Shown here one piece after another: positions 53,333 through 64,000 of a DNA stretch of 64,000 bases. Every line of letters starts with the position of its first letter. The first letter of the stretch is position 1. The translations under genes were made by a program, and so were the position numbers. The notes under the pieces are model-generated. The model was not told where the DNA came from, did not search any database, and worked only from the letters and a program-made list of their open reading frames with translations. The DNA is from Terriglobia bacterium (lineage in GTDB: Bacteria > Acidobacteriota > Thermoanaerobaculia > Thermoanaerobaculales > Thermoanaerobaculaceae), in contig JAIQFQ010000001.1 in NCBI GenBank assembly GCA_020073245.1, positions 1-64,000 on the forward strand, read 5' to 3'.

Positions 53333-55856
53333 GGGTCGGCTCGAAGTGTCGGTAGAAGATGTGCTTCGCGGCCTCTCCCGAGAGAATGTACATCACCACA
53401 ATGACCGCCACCAGACCGAGGAAGGAAGGCGGCAGCGGGGTCAGGCCCAGGAGGGGTGCGAATGGCAGGAAGGGCATCGCCAGCGTGGTTGCCGCGACGC
53501 CCAGAGTCGCCCACAGCAGGCGCTTGCCGGGTCTGCTGCGGAAGAAGGGGCGGCGGCTGCGGACCACCAGGACGATGAACGATGCGGAGAGCACCGACTC
53601 GACGAACCAACCGGTCCGGAACTGGTCGGTACTCGCTTTGAGGAGGTACAGCAACGCCCCGAACGTCAGGTAGTCGAAGACCGAGCTCAGCACGCCAAAG
53701 GTCAGCATGAAGGAGCGAATGAAGCCGATATCCCATCGGCGGGGCCGGGCCAGCATCTCGGCGTCCACGCTGTCGCTGGCGATCGTCATCTCCGGCATGT
53801 CGGTGAGCATGTTGGTCAGCAGGATCTGCTTGGGTAGCAGCGGCAGGAACGGCAGCAGCAGCGAGGCGCCCGCCATGCTGAACATGTTGCCGAAGTTGGC
53901 GCTGGTGGCCATCAGCACGTACTTCAGCGTGTTGGCGAAGGTGGTACGACCCTCGCGCACACCATCGACCAGCACGTCCAGGTCCTTCTCCAGCAGCACG
54001 ATGTCGGCGACCTCCTTGGCCACGTCCACTGCGCTCTCCACGGAGAGGCCCACATCCGCCGCGTGCAGCGCGGAGGCGTCGTTGATCCCGTCGCCCATGT
54101 AGCCGACCACGTGGCCGGCCTTGCGCAGGGCCAGGATGATGCGCTCCTTCTGGTTCGGCTCCACCTCGGCGAACACGTCCACCTGGCCGACCCGGGCGAG
54201 GAGCGCCCCGTCGCTCATCTTCCTCAGCTCGTGGCCGGACAGCACCCGAGCGCTCCCGAGCCCGATCGCCCGTGCCACGGTCGCAGCCACCAGGGCGTTG
54301 TCCCCGGTGATGACCTTGAGGCTCACGCCGAGCTCGCGCAGCCTGCCGATGGTCGCCTCGATTTCGGGCTTGGGCGGGTCGGAGAAGAGGATGAATCCGA
54401 GAAAGGTCAGGCCGACTTCACTCTCCTTGGAGATTCCGGTCTCCGATCCGAGCTTCTTGCAGGCAACGCCGAGGGTGCGCTGGCCGTTGCCGCTGTACCG
54501 GGTGTACTGCGCCTCGATCTGCTCCCGCACGCGTTCCAGCGGCACCGCGACTCCCGCCGCGTCCTCGGCGGTGGTGCACACCTCCAGCACCTGAGCGAGG
54601 GCGCCCTTGGTGATCATCACGTTGCCCTCCGGGCCGGACGCGACGATGGAGAGGCGCTTGCGCAGGAAGTCGTAGGGGACCTCGTCCAGCTTCCTCCAGG
54701 CCGAGATGTCGATGCTGCCGTGGTTCCGGATGGCTGCGTCGATGGGGCTCGAGAACCCCGTCTCGAAGGAGGCGTTGAGGCAGGCGTAGAGCAGGACGCG
54801 GTCGCTCGTCTGCCCGCCCACGTCGTTGGCGGCCTGAAGCGTCACCACTCCCTGGGTGATCGTCCCCGTCTTGTCCGTGCATAGCACGTTCATGCTGCCG
54901 AAGTTCTCGATCGACGCCAGCCGCTTGACGATCACCTTCCTGTCGGCCATGCGGCGAGCGCCATGGGCGAGGTTGATGCTGACGATCGCCGGGAGGAGCT
55001 GTGGGGTCAGGCCTACCGCCAGCGCCATCGAGAACAGGAACGAGTCCAGAACGTGGCGGTGCAGGTAGACGTTGAAGGCGAAGATGCCGATCACCAGGAG
55101 CAGCGTCACCTCCAGGAGCAGGTACCCGAAGCGACGCAACCCGTGCTCGAATTCGGTCTCAGGCGGGCGTAGCTTGAGGCGCTCCGAGACGGCGCCGAAC
55201 TCGGTGTCCTTTCCAATCGCCACCACAAGGGCCGTGGCGGTGCCGGAAACCATGTGAGTGCCCATGAACACGGCGTTCGTCCGCCTGGGGAGGGGGGTCC
55301 CGGCCTCCAGGACCGCCACGGACTTCTCGACCGGGAACGTCTCGCCGGTGAGAGTGGCTTCGTCCACGAACAGGTCCCGCGCCTCGAGGAGCAGGCAGTC
55401 GCCCGGGGCCGTCGCGCCGGCCGAGAGAAGGACCACGTCGCCGGGCACGACATCGGTCAGGGGAACGTCGGCTGGGGCGCCATCCCGCAGCACCTGGGCC
55501 TTGACCTCGACGAGCGAGAGGAGCTTTTCCACGGCTCCCGCCGCGCCCCTTTCCTGCCAGAAACCCAGGAAACCGCTCGCGAGCACGATGACAAGGATGA
55601 TCGCGGCATCGGTGGTGTCGTGAAGGAAAATGGAGATCACAGTGGCGCCGAGGAGCAGGAGCACGATCGGGCTCGAGAACTGCGACGCGAGAAGCGTGAG
55701 GGCGTCGGTGCGCTTCTTGGGCGCCAGGCGGCGGGCGGCGTAACGCTTCAGCCTGGAACCGGCCTCGGCCGCCGACAGGCCATGGGGCGCCGTCTGCAGC
55801 CGTTTCAGGGCCTCGGCGGCGGGCACGCTCCAGAAAGGTGGAACCTGCTGCTCCAT
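53316..55856 (-). CDS. mgtA: magnesium-transporting P-type ATPase (type IIIB)
   Basis: The 846-residue enzyme has the order of a MgtA-type P-ATPase: the N-terminal cation-ATPase region (about 10-90, GLSAAEAGSRLKRYAARRLA), the actuator motif TGET, the phosphorylated Asp in LCTDKTGTI (about 320-328), the nucleotide-binding region, and TGDNALV with MGDGINDASA. The final 200 residues form membrane helices. It imports Mg2+ across the inner membrane. Start at 55856; an earlier in-frame ATG is at 55922. No ribosome site is strong. No magnesium riboswitch was found upstream. Its 3' end overlaps the BamA-like gene. Confidence 0.9.
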   Translation of the reverse strand: MEQQVPPFWSVPAAEALKRLQTAPHGLSAAEAGSRLKRYAARRLAPKKRTDALTLLASQFSSPIVLLLLGATVISIFLHDTTDAAIILVIVLASGFLGFWQERGAAGAVEKLLSLVEVKAQVLRDGAPADVPLTDVVPGDVVLLSAGATAPGDCLLLEARDLFVDEATLTGETFPVEKSVAVLEAGTPLPRRTNAVFMGTHMVSGTATALVVAIGKDTEFGAVSERLKLRPPETEFEHGLRRFGYLLLEVTLLLVIGIFAFNVYLHRHVLDSFLFSMALAVGLTPQLLPAIVSINLAHGARRMADRKVIVKRLASIENFGSMNVLCTDKTGTITQGVVTLQAANDVGGQTSDRVLLYACLNASFETGFSSPIDAAIRNHGSIDISAWRKLDEVPYDFLRKRLSIVASGPEGNVMITKGALAQVLEVCTTAEDAAGVAVPLERVREQIEAQYTRYSGNGQRTLGVACKKLGSETGISKESEVGLTFLGFILFSDPPKPEIEATIGRLRELGVSLKVITGDNALVAATVARAIGLGSARVLSGHELRKMSDGALLARVGQVDVFAEVEPNQKERIILALRKAGHVVGYMGDGINDASALHAADVGLSVESAVDVAKEVADIVLLEKDLDVLVDGVREGRTTFANTLKYVLMATSANFGNMFSMAGASLLLPFLPLLPKQILLTNMLTDMPEMTIASDSVDAEMLARPRRWDIGFIRSFMLTFGVLSSVFDYLTFGALLYLLKASTDQFRTGWFVESVLSASFIVLVVRSRRPFFRSRPGKRLLWATLGVAATTLAMPFLPFAPLLGLTPLPPSFLGLVAVIVVMYILSGEAAKHIFYRHFEPTHADHV

Positions 55857-56340
55857 ATGCCGTCGCTTCGCGTCATTTTGCCATAGCCACCTGCCTCGCA
55901 GACGAGCCGAGACAGGGCGCATGACTCCTGCCCTGATCGGGTCGCGGAGGGCGCAGCAGGAGGCCCGGGGGTGAGCACGCATTCAACCTTGCCAGGCGGC
56001 TTTCGACCGTGCGCATCGTGTACGCCGGCTGACCCGGTTGGCCGAAATTCCCGGTCGTGCCCGGGAGGGTCAAAGCCCGCGCCTGCCAGCGAGAGAGACT
56101 AAGAACAATGTTATCCTTCCTCAGGCTTTCCGAGCACGGTGTGCGGTCGGAGTCGCCCGGGAGCAGAGTGGCTGCGGGCCGGGCTGAAATATGCGGGAAC
56201 CAGGCGTCGGTCCCGGCCTGGCAGACACGGGGATCGTGCCTGTGCGCTTCGCCGCAGTGCTCCCGGTGGCCGACATGGGATCAGCCAGGCGACACGAAAC
56301 GGCGCCGACGACGCGTTGAAGACAACGCAGGAGGTGATCA
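55857..56340. promoter_or_regulatory. divergent intergenic region
   Basis: These 484 bases separate the Mg2+-ATPase and the cyclic glucan synthase genes. No M-box or other riboswitch was recognised by eye. The AGGAGGTGATCA site at 56329-56340 belongs to the glucan synthase gene. Promoters were not resolved. Confidence 0.4.
56329..56340 (+). promoter_or_regulatory. perfect Shine-Dalgarno sequence before a CTG codon
   Basis: AGGAGGTGATCA matches the anti-SD of 16S rRNA almost completely. The in-frame CTG at 56341 follows with ideal spacing. An in-frame TGA lies at 56335-56337, so translation cannot begin further upstream in this frame. Confidence 0.7.
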
Positions 56341-59300
56341 CTGTTCGGACGGCACAGGCCCGAAAGGGCCACGCCTCTCAGGGGCGAGCTCCTGAGCCCC
56401 GAGGGCCTCGAGGAGCGAGCAAAGACGCTCGCCGCCGTTTTCACTCTGGGACCTGCCTCCCGTCCCGGCGGGTACGGCGTGCTGCCACGGTTGGAAGGAA
56501 ACATCCGCGCCCTGAGCGCGGCATACCGCTCCCTCGCTGACGACGTTCACCAGGGGGTCGCTGTTCCTCCGGCTGCCGAGTGGCTTCTCGACAACTTTCA
56601 CCTCATCGAGTCGGAGGCGCGCGCCGTGCTGCACGACCTCCCCGTCCGGTACTACCGGAAGCTTCCGAAGCTCGCGGAACGCGAGTTCTCGGGCAAGGCC
56701 CGCATCCATGCGATGGCGCTTGAGCTGATCCGGCACGGCGACGGGCGGCTCGACGCCGAGCGGCTCAGGCGCTTCGTCCTCGCCTTTCAGACCGTGGCGC
56801 CGTTGACGATCGGAGAGCTTTGGGCGTGGCCAAGCATGCTCAAGCTCGCGCTCCTCGAGAACCTGAGGCTTCTCACCGACGGAATCCTCGCAGGGCGGGC
56901 GGCACGCCTGGAGGCAGACGGCGTTCTCGCGCGGCTGGAGAGCGGCGAGGCCGCCGCTTCTCTGCCCGACCCGCTCCAGAGCGCCTTCGTGGCGCAGCTT
57001 CGGCAGCGGATGCGCGAGTACGACCCCCGCGTGTCCCCCCTCGCCGAAGCGGTGGAGCGGGCGCTCGCCGTGCGGGGGACGACGCCCGAGGACGCGGTCC
57101 GCTCCGAGAACCAGCGCCAGGCCACCGATCAGGTGTCCACCGGCAACACGGTAACCAGCCTCAGGTTCTGCGCAACGCTCGACTGGAGTCGCTTCGTGGA
57201 GCAGGTCAGCCCGGTAGAGGAGATCCTGCGGCGGGACCCGGCCGGGGTATACGCCCGGATGGATTTCGCCAGTCGCGACCGCTACCGACACGCCGTGGAG
57301 GACCTCGCCGAGCCGACCGGCGAGGCGCAAGTACGCGTTGCCCTGCGCACCGTCGAGAGCGCCCGCCGCGCCGCGGAGCGGAAGGGAACCGGCGAGAAGT
57401 CAGCGCACGTCGGCCATCACCTGATCGGCCCGGGCCGGCGCGAGCTCGAGATCGACATGTCATACCGGCCGGGCCTCGCCCAGCGACTCCGCCGTTGGGC
57501 CTTCGCCCACGCAACGGCGGGGTACCTCGGCGGCATCGGTCTCCTGACGGGCCTCGGTGTTCTCGGTGCCTACGCGTACGCAGGCGCCGCGGGCACCGCC
57601 GGGATGGCGACGGCCGCGGCCCTGCTCGCGCTGCTGCCCGCGAGCGAGCTCGCGGTACTTCTCGTCCAGCGCATCGTGGCCTGGCTCGTGCCGCCGCGCC
57701 GGCTCCCCCGCCTCGATCTCGGCGAGGGGATCCCCGAGAACGCCCGCACGATGGTGGTCGTGCCCGTGCTTCTCGGCAGCGTGGGGGACGTCGAGCGGCT
57801 CCTGGCGCACCTGGAGGTGCAGGCGCTCGGCAACCTCGACACCCGGATCCACTTCGCGGTCCTCTCCGATTTCAAGGACGCGCGGACGCTTTCGGTTGCC
57901 GGTGACGACGAGATTTTGACCGCAACGGTGGCCGGCATCGAGGCGCTCAATCGGAGGCACGTGCCCGGTGGAAACGACCGTTTCTACCTGTTCCACCGGG
58001 ATCGCCAGTGGAACTCGAAAGAGGGCGTTTTCATGGGGTGGGAGCGCAAGCGGGGGAAGATCGAGGAGTTCAACCGCCTGTTGCGTTCCTCCGATGACAC
58101 CGGCTTCTCCGTGAAGGTCGGGGACCTCTCGATACTCCCGTCGGTGCGGTACGTCCTCACCCTGGACGCCGACACGCGGCTCCCGCGGGGCGCAGCAAGG
58201 ACCCTGATCGGGATCATCTCGCACCCGCTCAACAGGCCCGTAATCGACGCAGGTCTCCGGAGGGTCACGGAGGGCTACGGCATCCTCCAGCCGCGCGTGA
58301 GCGTCAACCTCTCGAGCGCGGCCGGTTCGCTCTTCGCACGGCTGTACGCCGGGCATACAGGCGTCGATCCCTATACGACAGCGGTCTCGGACACCTATCA
58401 GGACCTGTTCGGCGAAGGAGCCTTTACTGGCAAGGGACTCTACGACGTCGATGCCTTCCAGGCGACTGTCGGCTGGCGCGTCCCCGAGAACGCGCTGCTG
58501 TCGCACGATCTCTTCGAGGGACTGCACGCGCGAACCGCGCTCGTCTCCGACGTGGAGGTCGTGGACGACTACCCCGCCAACGTTCTCGCGCACGCCCGGC
58601 GGCAGCACCGCTGGGTGCGCGGCGACTGGCAGATCCTCGCCTGGCTCTTCCCGGTGGTCCCGACACCTCAGGGTTTCGCGAAGAACCGCCTCCCACTCAT
58701 CAGTCAGTGGAAGATCCTCGACAACCTGCGCCGCAGCCTCGTGGCACCTTCGCTCCTCGCCTTCTTCGCGGCCGCGTGGACCCTCCTGCCGGGGAGCCCC
58801 CTCGTCTGGACCCTTGGTGGCATCGCGGTCGTTGGGTTCCCCTTCGTTGCCTCCCTTTTCCACCTTCTGGAGCGGCGCCCCGCGCACGAGCCGGCTCGCG
58901 TCCACCTTCGAGGCCTCGTGGAGGATCTGAGCACAGCCCTCGGACAGGCGCTCCTGACGCTGGTTTTTCTCCCATTCCACGCCTGGGAGATGGTGCATGC
59001 CATCGCGTTGACGCTGGTCCGGCTCGTCATCACGCAACGCCGCCTCCTCGATTGGGAGACGGCGGCCACCCAGGCGGCACGGGTAGCTGGTTTGCGGGAG
59101 GGGACACGTTCCTTCTTCGAGGAGATGGCGGCGAGCCCGATCGCGGCCCTGGGGCTCCTCGCCCTAACCATCGCCGCGCGTCCCGGCGCCCTTCCTCTCG
59201 CACTGCCGTTCCTCGTCTTGTGGGCTGCGGCGCCTGCCTGCGCGTACTGGCTCAGCCAGCCGATGGTGCCACGTCGGCGGGAGCTGTCGCCGGTGGACCG

Positions 59301-62300
59301 TGATCTCCTGAGGGAGGTGGCGCGGAAGACGTGGCGCTATTTCGAGACCCTTGCCGGCCCCGAGGACCACTGGCTCCCTCCCGACAATATTCAGGAAGAA
59401 CGAGCCCCCGTGGTGGCGCACCGAACCTCACCGACCAACATCGGGATGGGCCTCCTCTCGACGCTCGCGGCGCACGATCTTGGCCTGCTGCCCGCGGAGG
59501 CGATGGTCGAAAGGCTCGACCGGACTCTGACCACGGTCGAAGGGCTGGAGCGCCACGAGGGGCACCTCCTGAACTGGTACGACACGCAGAACCTCTCGCC
59601 GCTCCACCCGCGCTACGTGTCCACGGTGGACAGCGGCAACCTCGCGGGGGCGCTTCTCGCCCTGGCGGAGGGTTGCCGACGGCTGGGTGCTTCTCGGCCG
59701 GACCTGGCAGCACGCCTGGCCGACGTCACAAATCGCGCCGTGACCCTGGCGAACGGGATGAACTTCGCTTTCCTCTACGATCGCCAGCGTCAGCTCTTCT
59801 CGATCGGCTATCGCATGGCCGACGCCGGCGGGCCGGGGCGAGCGGACAGTTCCTACTACGACCTCCTGGCCTCGGAGTCGCGCCTTGCGAGCTTCTTCGC
59901 CATCGCCAAGGGCGACGTCCCACAGAGCCATTGGTTCCACCTGGGACGGCTGGTCGTCAGCGTGGAAGGTGTCCCGACGCTGGTGTCCTGGAGCGCGACG
60001 ATGTTCGAGTACCTCATGCCGCTCCTCGTGATGAGAACGTACCCGGGGACGCTCCTCGACCAGAGCTGCCGTATGGTCGTCAGGAGGCAGATCCGGTACG
60101 GTCGCGAGTGGCACGTTCCGTGGGGGATCTCCGAGTCCGCCTACGATCTGACCGACCGACTCGGCAACTACCAGTACAAGGAGTTCGGCGTCCCGGGCCT
60201 CGGGTTGAAGCGGGGGCTGGCCGACGAACTCGTCGTTGCTCCCTACGCGACCGCGTTGGCCGCTCTCTTGGAGCCGGCCAAAGCCGCACGAAACCTCCGA
60301 CGCTTGACGGCCGAGGGGGCCGAGGGGCCGCTCGGATTTTACGACGCCATTGACTACACAGCGCGGAAGCCGGACGAGACCGGCGACTCTTCGGCCGTGC
60401 GGCCCCGCACCGGCGCCGTCGTGAAGACCCACCTGGCGCACCACCAAGGGATGACGCTTGTTGCCATCGCCAACGTCCTTCTGGGCGATGTGATGGTCGA
60501 CCGGTTCCATGCGGACCGGCGAATCCAGGCAACCGAACTCCTCTTGCAGGAGCGGATCCCCCGCGAGGCGCCAGTCATCGAGCCGCGTCCGGCCGAGGAG
60601 ACCCGAATCGAACCACCCGCGCTCGCGCGCGCCCCGCGCCGCTTCCGCTCGCCCCACACGCCATACCCGCGCGCGCAGATCCTCTCGAACGGCAGCTACG
60701 TCGCGATCGTCACGAACGGGGGCGGCGGAACGAGCTTCTGCCGCGGTCGTGCCGTGACGCGGTGGCGGGAGGACCGCACACGCGATCCCGGAAGCCAGTT
60801 TGTCTATCTGCGCGATGTTCACACGGGCGCTGTCTGGTCCGCGACCTACCAGCCTACGGCTAAGGAGCCCGACAGCTACCTCGCAGAATTCCTCGCCGAG
60901 AAGGCAGCCTTCGAGCGGCTCGACCACGAGATTGCCACGCGACTCGACGTGGCCGTCTCACCAGGGGACGACGCCGAGGTCCGGCGCGTGTCACTGACGA
61001 ATCGAAGCGACCGCCCCCGCGAGATCGAGCTGACCAGCTACGTCGAGGTGGGCCTGGGGTCCGTCGCCGAAGACGTGGCCGACCCCGCGTTTGGGAGGCT
61101 CTTCGTGGAGACCGACTGGATTGCCGAGAACACGGCTCTCCTGGCGCGGCGCCGGCCCCGGTCCCTGCACGACCCGGGGCTCGTCCTCTTCCACGTCCTT
61201 TCCATCCCCGGACCGACGCAAGCGCAGGTCGAGTGGGAGACCGACCGGATGCGCTTCCTGGGGCGCGGGCGCGGCCCCGAAAGCCCACAGGCCATGGATG
61301 GGCGCGCGCTCTCGGGGACGACCGGCGCGGTACTCGACCCGATCCTGAGCCTCCGGACCCGCCTGCGGCTCGCACCCGGGGGGTTCGCTCGGGTCTCGTT
61401 CACGACCGGCGTTGCTGCCGACGAGCCGACCGCACGCGCCTGTGCACGGAAGTACCACGACCACGGCGTCGCCGCACGCGCGTTCGCACTGGCCTACACA
61501 CAGGCGCAGATGTCAGTGCGACATCTCGGCATCTCCGTCGAACAGGCCCAGCTCTCCGAACGACTCGGTTCCCGTGTCTTCTTCTCCGACGCATCTCTCC
61601 GTGCCGACGCGGAGACCCTGGCGAAGAACACGCTCTCCCAGGACGGCCTCTGGAGGCACGGCATCTCGGGCGATCTCCCGATCGTTCTCGTCCGCGTGAA
61701 GGAGCCGGAAGACGTGCAGCTCGTTCGGCAGATCCTGATCGCCCACGAGCACTGGCGCCTGAAGGGGCTGAAGGCTGACGCCGTGATCCTGAACGAGCAC
61801 CCGGGAGGCTACCGCGAAGAGATGAACCAGCGGCTCACGCAGCTCGTCGACGGCGGCCCGTGGAGTGCCTGGAAAGGGAAGCCCGGCGGCGTGTTTCTCA
61901 TCCAAGCCGATTCGATCTCTGAGGCCGAGACGGTCCTTCTGAGCGTGGTCGCCCGGGCGGTCCTCTTTGGCGACCGCGGCACCCTGGAACAGCAACTCGA
62001 CCGCCCGGAGGCGGAGCCTCCACTCCCATTGGGCGACGTGGCAGTGGACGAGGCCCCGATTGGGGAGCGACCGGAAGCCGAACCGGAACCACCGGCGCTC
62101 CTCTTTGAGAACGGCCTCGGAGGCTTCACGCGTGACGGTCGCGAGTACGTCGTCGTCCTCGAAGGCGAACGCGAGACGCCCCTTCCCTGGATCAACGTTC
62201 TCGCCAACCCGCGCTTCGGAAGCATCGTCACCACCTCCGGGGCGTCCCACACCTGGTCCGAGAACAGCCGCGAGAACCGGCTCACGCCGTTCGCGAGCGA

Positions 62301-64000
62301 CCCGGTCACCGACCCGACCGCCGAGGCGATCTTCGTTCGCGACGAGGAGAGCGGCGCCCTGTGGGGCGCCACGCCGGCGCCCCTCCGGCGGACACGGCGC
62401 TCCCCGCGCTGGGTTGTGCGCCATGCGGCGGGCGTGACGCGGTTCTCCCACGCCTCGCACGGCATTGCGCAGGAACTGGCGGTCTTCGTGGCGCGGGACG
62501 AGCCCGTGAAGCTGTCGCTCCTGACGTTGACGAACCGCTCCGACCGGCCGCGGCGCCTCACCCTCTTCTCGTACACCGAATGGTTGCTCGGCCCACCAAT
62601 TGCGACCGGCCCGAGGTTTGTCGCGACGGAGCGCGACGGCGAGACCGGCGCGGTCCTGGCGCGCGACCTGTACAGCCAGGAGAGGGGGCGCGTCGCGTTC
62701 GCCGCTGCGAGCGAGCCGCTCCTCTCCGCCACGGGGGACCGTCTGGAGTTCCTCGGACGCAACGGTTCGCTCTCGCGTGCGGCCGCGCTCGGCCGGCCGC
62801 TGCTGCTGAACCGGTTCGGCGCCGGTCTCGATCCGTGCGCGGCGTTGCAGACGGTGGTGGACCTCGAGCCCGGGGCGACGCGGCGAGTCGTGTTCCTGCT
62901 CGGGCAGGGGCGGGACGCGGCGGAGGCCCACGCGCTCCTACGGCGGTTCGCGGCCAAAGACGGCGCGGCTGCTGCCAAGGCTGAACTCGTCGCCGTGGAG
63001 GCGTCCTGGGATGACGCGCTGGGCGCTGTGAGCGTCACCACCCCCGACGACTCCTTCGACGTCCTGGTCAACAGGTGGCTCCTCTACCAGGACCTGGCGT
63101 GCCGCGTCTGGGCGCGCTCCGGCTACTCCCAGTCGAGCGGTGCGTACGGCTTCCGCGACCAACTCCAGGACGTGTTGGCGTTCATGCTCACGCGGCCGGA
63201 CCTCACCCGCGAGCACCTCCTGAGAGCGGCCGCGCGCCAATTCGTGGAGGGGGACGTTCAGCACTGGTGGAACGCCCCGAGTGGCCAGGGCATTCGTACG
63301 CTCTGCTCGGATGATCTTCTCTGGCTCCCCTACGCGGCTGCCGAGTACGTCAAGACCACTGGAGACCGCTCCGTGCTCGACGAACAGGTGCCTTTCCTGG
63401 AGGCGCCGGCCGTTCCACCCGGAGAGCCCGAGGCGTACGGGATCCCGGCCATCTCCAGCGAGACGGCCACGCTGTTCGAGCACGGCCTGAGGGCCGTCGA
63501 TCAGGCGCTCACCGTCGGCGCGCACGGCCTGCCGCTCATCGGGAGCTGCGACTGGAACGACGGCTTCAATAACGTCGGCCCCGAGGGTCGCGGGGAGAGC
63601 ATCTTCGTCGGGTGGTTCCTCCACGCCGTTTTGGGAGCCATTGCCCCCTTGTGCGAGGAGCGGGGTGACGCGCCGCGAGCGGCGCGCTACCGCGCCGAAC
63701 GCGCGCGTCTGGGAACGATGCTGGAGCAAAGCTGGGATGGCGAGTGGTACAGGCGCGCGTACTTCGACGACGGCACCCCGCTGGGATCGTCCCAAAACGA
63801 CGAGGGGAAGATCGACTCAGTGGCTCAGACCTGGGCCGTTCTCTCGAACGCCGCGCCGGGAAACCGGGCCGAGCGCGCCATGGGTGCCGTGCGCGCCCAC
63901 TTGGTCCGGCGCGGCTCGGGCGTCATCCTGCTCCTCTCGCCACCCTTTGATCACACGGCTCTCGACCCGGGATATATCAAAGGCTACATCCCGGGGATCC
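56341..64000 (+). CDS. ndvB: cyclic beta-1,2-glucan synthase (GT84 + GH94), 3' end missing
   Basis: The frame is open from 56341 to the window end, at least 2553 codons of an expected 2800 or so. It builds cyclic beta-1,2-glucan from UDP-glucose in the inner membrane and cyclises it. An N-terminal region (about 1-380) is followed by membrane helices ([20 protein letters not shown]) and the GT84 core with Asp608-Ala-Asp610 (TLDADTRLP), [15 protein letters not shown] and QHRWVRGDW at 755-763. Two more membrane segments then precede the GH94-like phosphorylase part, with the catalytic DWNDG at about 2404. The start looks to be CTG 56341, because the family-conserved [19 protein letters not shown] comes before the first GTG. 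Relatives are osmoadaptation and symbiosis factors. Confidence 0.93.
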   Translation, partial: MFGRHRPERATPLRGELLSPEGLEERAKTLAAVFTLGPASRPGGYGVLPRLEGNIRALSAAYRSLADDVHQGVAVPPAAEWLLDNFHLIESEARAVLHDLPVRYYRKLPKLAEREFSGKARIHAMALELIRHGDGRLDAERLRRFVLAFQTVAPLTIGELWAWPSMLKLALLENLRLLTDGILAGRAARLEADGVLARLESGEAAASLPDPLQSAFVAQLRQRMREYDPRVSPLAEAVERALAVRGTTPEDAVRSENQRQATDQVSTGNTVTSLRFCATLDWSRFVEQVSPVEEILRRDPAGVYARMDFASRDRYRHAVEDLAEPTGEAQVRVALRTVESARRAAERKGTGEKSAHVGHHLIGPGRRELEIDMSYRPGLAQRLRRWAFAHATAGYLGGIGLLTGLGVLGAYAYAGAAGTAGMATAAALLALLPASELAVLLVQRIVAWLVPPRRLPRLDLGEGIPENARTMVVVPVLLGSVGDVERLLAHLEVQALGNLDTRIHFAVLSDFKDARTLSVAGDDEILTATVAGIEALNRRHVPGGNDRFYLFHRDRQWNSKEGVFMGWERKRGKIEEFNRLLRSSDDTGFSVKVGDLSILPSVRYVLTLDADTRLPRGAARTLIGIISHPLNRPVIDAGLRRVTEGYGILQPRVSVNLSSAAGSLFARLYAGHTGVDPYTTAVSDTYQDLFGEGAFTGKGLYDVDAFQATVGWRVPENALLSHDLFEGLHARTALVSDVEVVDDYPANVLAHARRQHRWVRGDWQILAWLFPVVPTPQGFAKNRLPLISQWKILDNLRRSLVAPSLLAFFAAAWTLLPGSPLVWTLGGIAVVGFPFVASLFHLLERRPAHEPARVHLRGLVEDLSTALGQALLTLVFLPFHAWEMVHAIALTLVRLVITQRRLLDWETAATQAARVAGLREGTRSFFEEMAASPIAALGLLALTIAARPGALPLALPFLVLWAAAPACAYWLSQPMVPRRRELSPVDRDLLREVARKTWRYFETLAGPEDHWLPPDNIQEERAPVVAHRTSPTNIGMGLLSTLAAHDLGLLPAEAMVERLDRTLTTVEGLERHEGHLLNWYDTQNLSPLHPRYVSTVDSGNLAGALLALAEGCRRLGASRPDLAARLADVTNRAVTLANGMNFAFLYDRQRQLFSIGYRMADAGGPGRADSSYYDLLASESRLASFFAIAKGDVPQSHWFHLGRLVVSVEGVPTLVSWSATMFEYLMPLLVMRTYPGTLLDQSCRMVVRRQIRYGREWHVPWGISESAYDLTDRLGNYQYKEFGVPGLGLKRGLADELVVAPYATALAALLEPAKAARNLRRLTAEGAEGPLGFYDAIDYTARKPDETGDSSAVRPRTGAVVKTHLAHHQGMTLVAIANVLLGDVMVDRFHADRRIQATELLLQERIPREAPVIEPRPAEETRIEPPALARAPRRFRSPHTPYPRAQILSNGSYVAIVTNGGGGTSFCRGRAVTRWREDRTRDPGSQFVYLRDVHTGAVWSATYQPTAKEPDSYLAEFLAEKAAFERLDHEIATRLDVAVSPGDDAEVRRVSLTNRSDRPREIELTSYVEVGLGSVAEDVADPAFGRLFVETDWIAENTALLARRRPRSLHDPGLVLFHVLSIPGPTQAQVEWETDRMRFLGRGRGPESPQAMDGRALSGTTGAVLDPILSLRTRLRLAPGGFARVSFTTGVAADEPTARACARKYHDHGVAARAFALAYTQAQMSVRHLGISVEQAQLSERLGSRVFFSDASLRADAETLAKNTLSQDGLWRHGISGDLPIVLVRVKEPEDVQLVRQILIAHEHWRLKGLKADAVILNEHPGGYREEMNQRLTQLVDGGPWSAWKGKPGGVFLIQADSISEAETVLLSVVARAVLFGDRGTLEQQLDRPEAEPPLPLGDVAVDEAPIGERPEAEPEPPALLFENGLGGFTRDGREYVVVLEGERETPLPWINVLANPRFGSIVTTSGASHTWSENSRENRLTPFASDPVTDPTAEAIFVRDEESGALWGATPAPLRRTRRSPRWVVRHAAGVTRFSHASHGIAQELAVFVARDEPVKLSLLTLTNRSDRPRRLTLFSYTEWLLGPPIATGPRFVATERDGETGAVLARDLYSQERGRVAFAAASEPLLSATGDRLEFLGRNGSLSRAAALGRPLLLNRFGAGLDPCAALQTVVDLEPGATRRVVFLLGQGRDAAEAHALLRRFAAKDGAAAAKAELVAVEASWDDALGAVSVTTPDDSFDVLVNRWLLYQDLACRVWARSGYSQSSGAYGFRDQLQDVLAFMLTRPDLTREHLLRAAARQFVEGDVQHWWNAPSGQGIRTLCSDDLLWLPYAAAEYVKTTGDRSVLDEQVPFLEAPAVPPGEPEAYGIPAISSETATLFEHGLRAVDQALTVGAHGLPLIGSCDWNDGFNNVGPEGRGESIFVGWFLHAVLGAIAPLCEERGDAPRAARYRAERARLGTMLEQSWDGEWYRRAYFDDGTPLGSSQNDEGKIDSVAQTWAVLSNAAPGNRAERAMGAVRAHLVRRGSGVILLLSPPFDHTALDPGYIKGYIPGI

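Noticed and set aside
55857..56340. Possible M-box magnesium riboswitch before the Mg2+-ATPase
   Set aside because: No conserved M-box segments were found by eye in the minus-strand leader. A covariance-model search would settle it.

Overview
This is one 64 kb stretch of high-GC bacterial chromosome with about 50 protein genes on both strands, one tRNA, and no integrase, transposase, phage gene or CRISPR array. A TonB-dependent receptor, a POTRA/beta-barrel protein, a TolC tripartite efflux pump and lipoprotein or Sec signals show a diderm. Exported LRR, PKD and CHRD proteins, a DUF5777 barrel and large aspecific secreted proteins resemble Acidobacteriota (Thermoanaerobaculia-like). That placement is inference from gene content, not from a marker gene.

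Region by region: 1-2842 holds a truncated unknown gene, a two-component pair and a cytidylate-kinase-like protein. 2959-4464 is a GT-C membrane protein. 4692-9228 is a MarR-TolC-EmrA-EmrB type efflux operon. 9500-11184 carries an aldo/keto reductase and tRNA-Cys. 11284-13201 is an ECF sigma / zinc anti-sigma / periplasmic metal-sensor-like / Cys-rich exported protein cassette with a repeated promoter-like motif. 13485-16070 is a tight DUF502-nth-DUF84-tdk run. 16277-19894 is an oxidoreductase triad (Gluc_2-dh_3 small subunit, GMC flavoprotein, ThDP enzyme) with overlapping genes. 19922-23208 (minus) holds DUF192, DUF1259, MFS and ChrB-domain genes. 23322-25460 is glgX. 25624-27841 holds a BBE-type flavoprotein divergent from a YtrA-type GntR regulator with a DUF3887 protein.

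27879-34985 (minus) holds exported or envelope proteins (DUF5777 barrel, lipoprotein with a CX4CH motif, CHRD-PKD protein), a cupin anti-sigma factor whose sigma partner is reduced to region 4, and a methyltransferase. 35207-36832 is a second GT-C protein, and 37052-40399 a large LRR/FN3/Ig surface protein with a tandem C-terminal duplication. 40786-45250 holds a geranylgeranyl-reductase-type flavoprotein, a lipid kinase, an MFS carrier and a GyrI-like protein. 45478-51350 holds a B12 radical-SAM enzyme, an exported amidohydrolase and a TonB receptor. 51719-55856 is an Mg-type P-ATPase overlapping a BamA-like barrel gene. 56341 to the window end is a cyclic beta-1,2-glucan synthase that appears to start at CTG behind a perfect Shine-Dalgarno sequence.

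No single large defence or biosynthetic system is evident. The most unusual items are the metal-type ECF cassette with its duplicated motif, the sigma fragment with an intact cupin anti-sigma, three related purine/pyrimidine inverted repeats placed after plus-strand genes, the GMC/ThDP triad and the CTG start.
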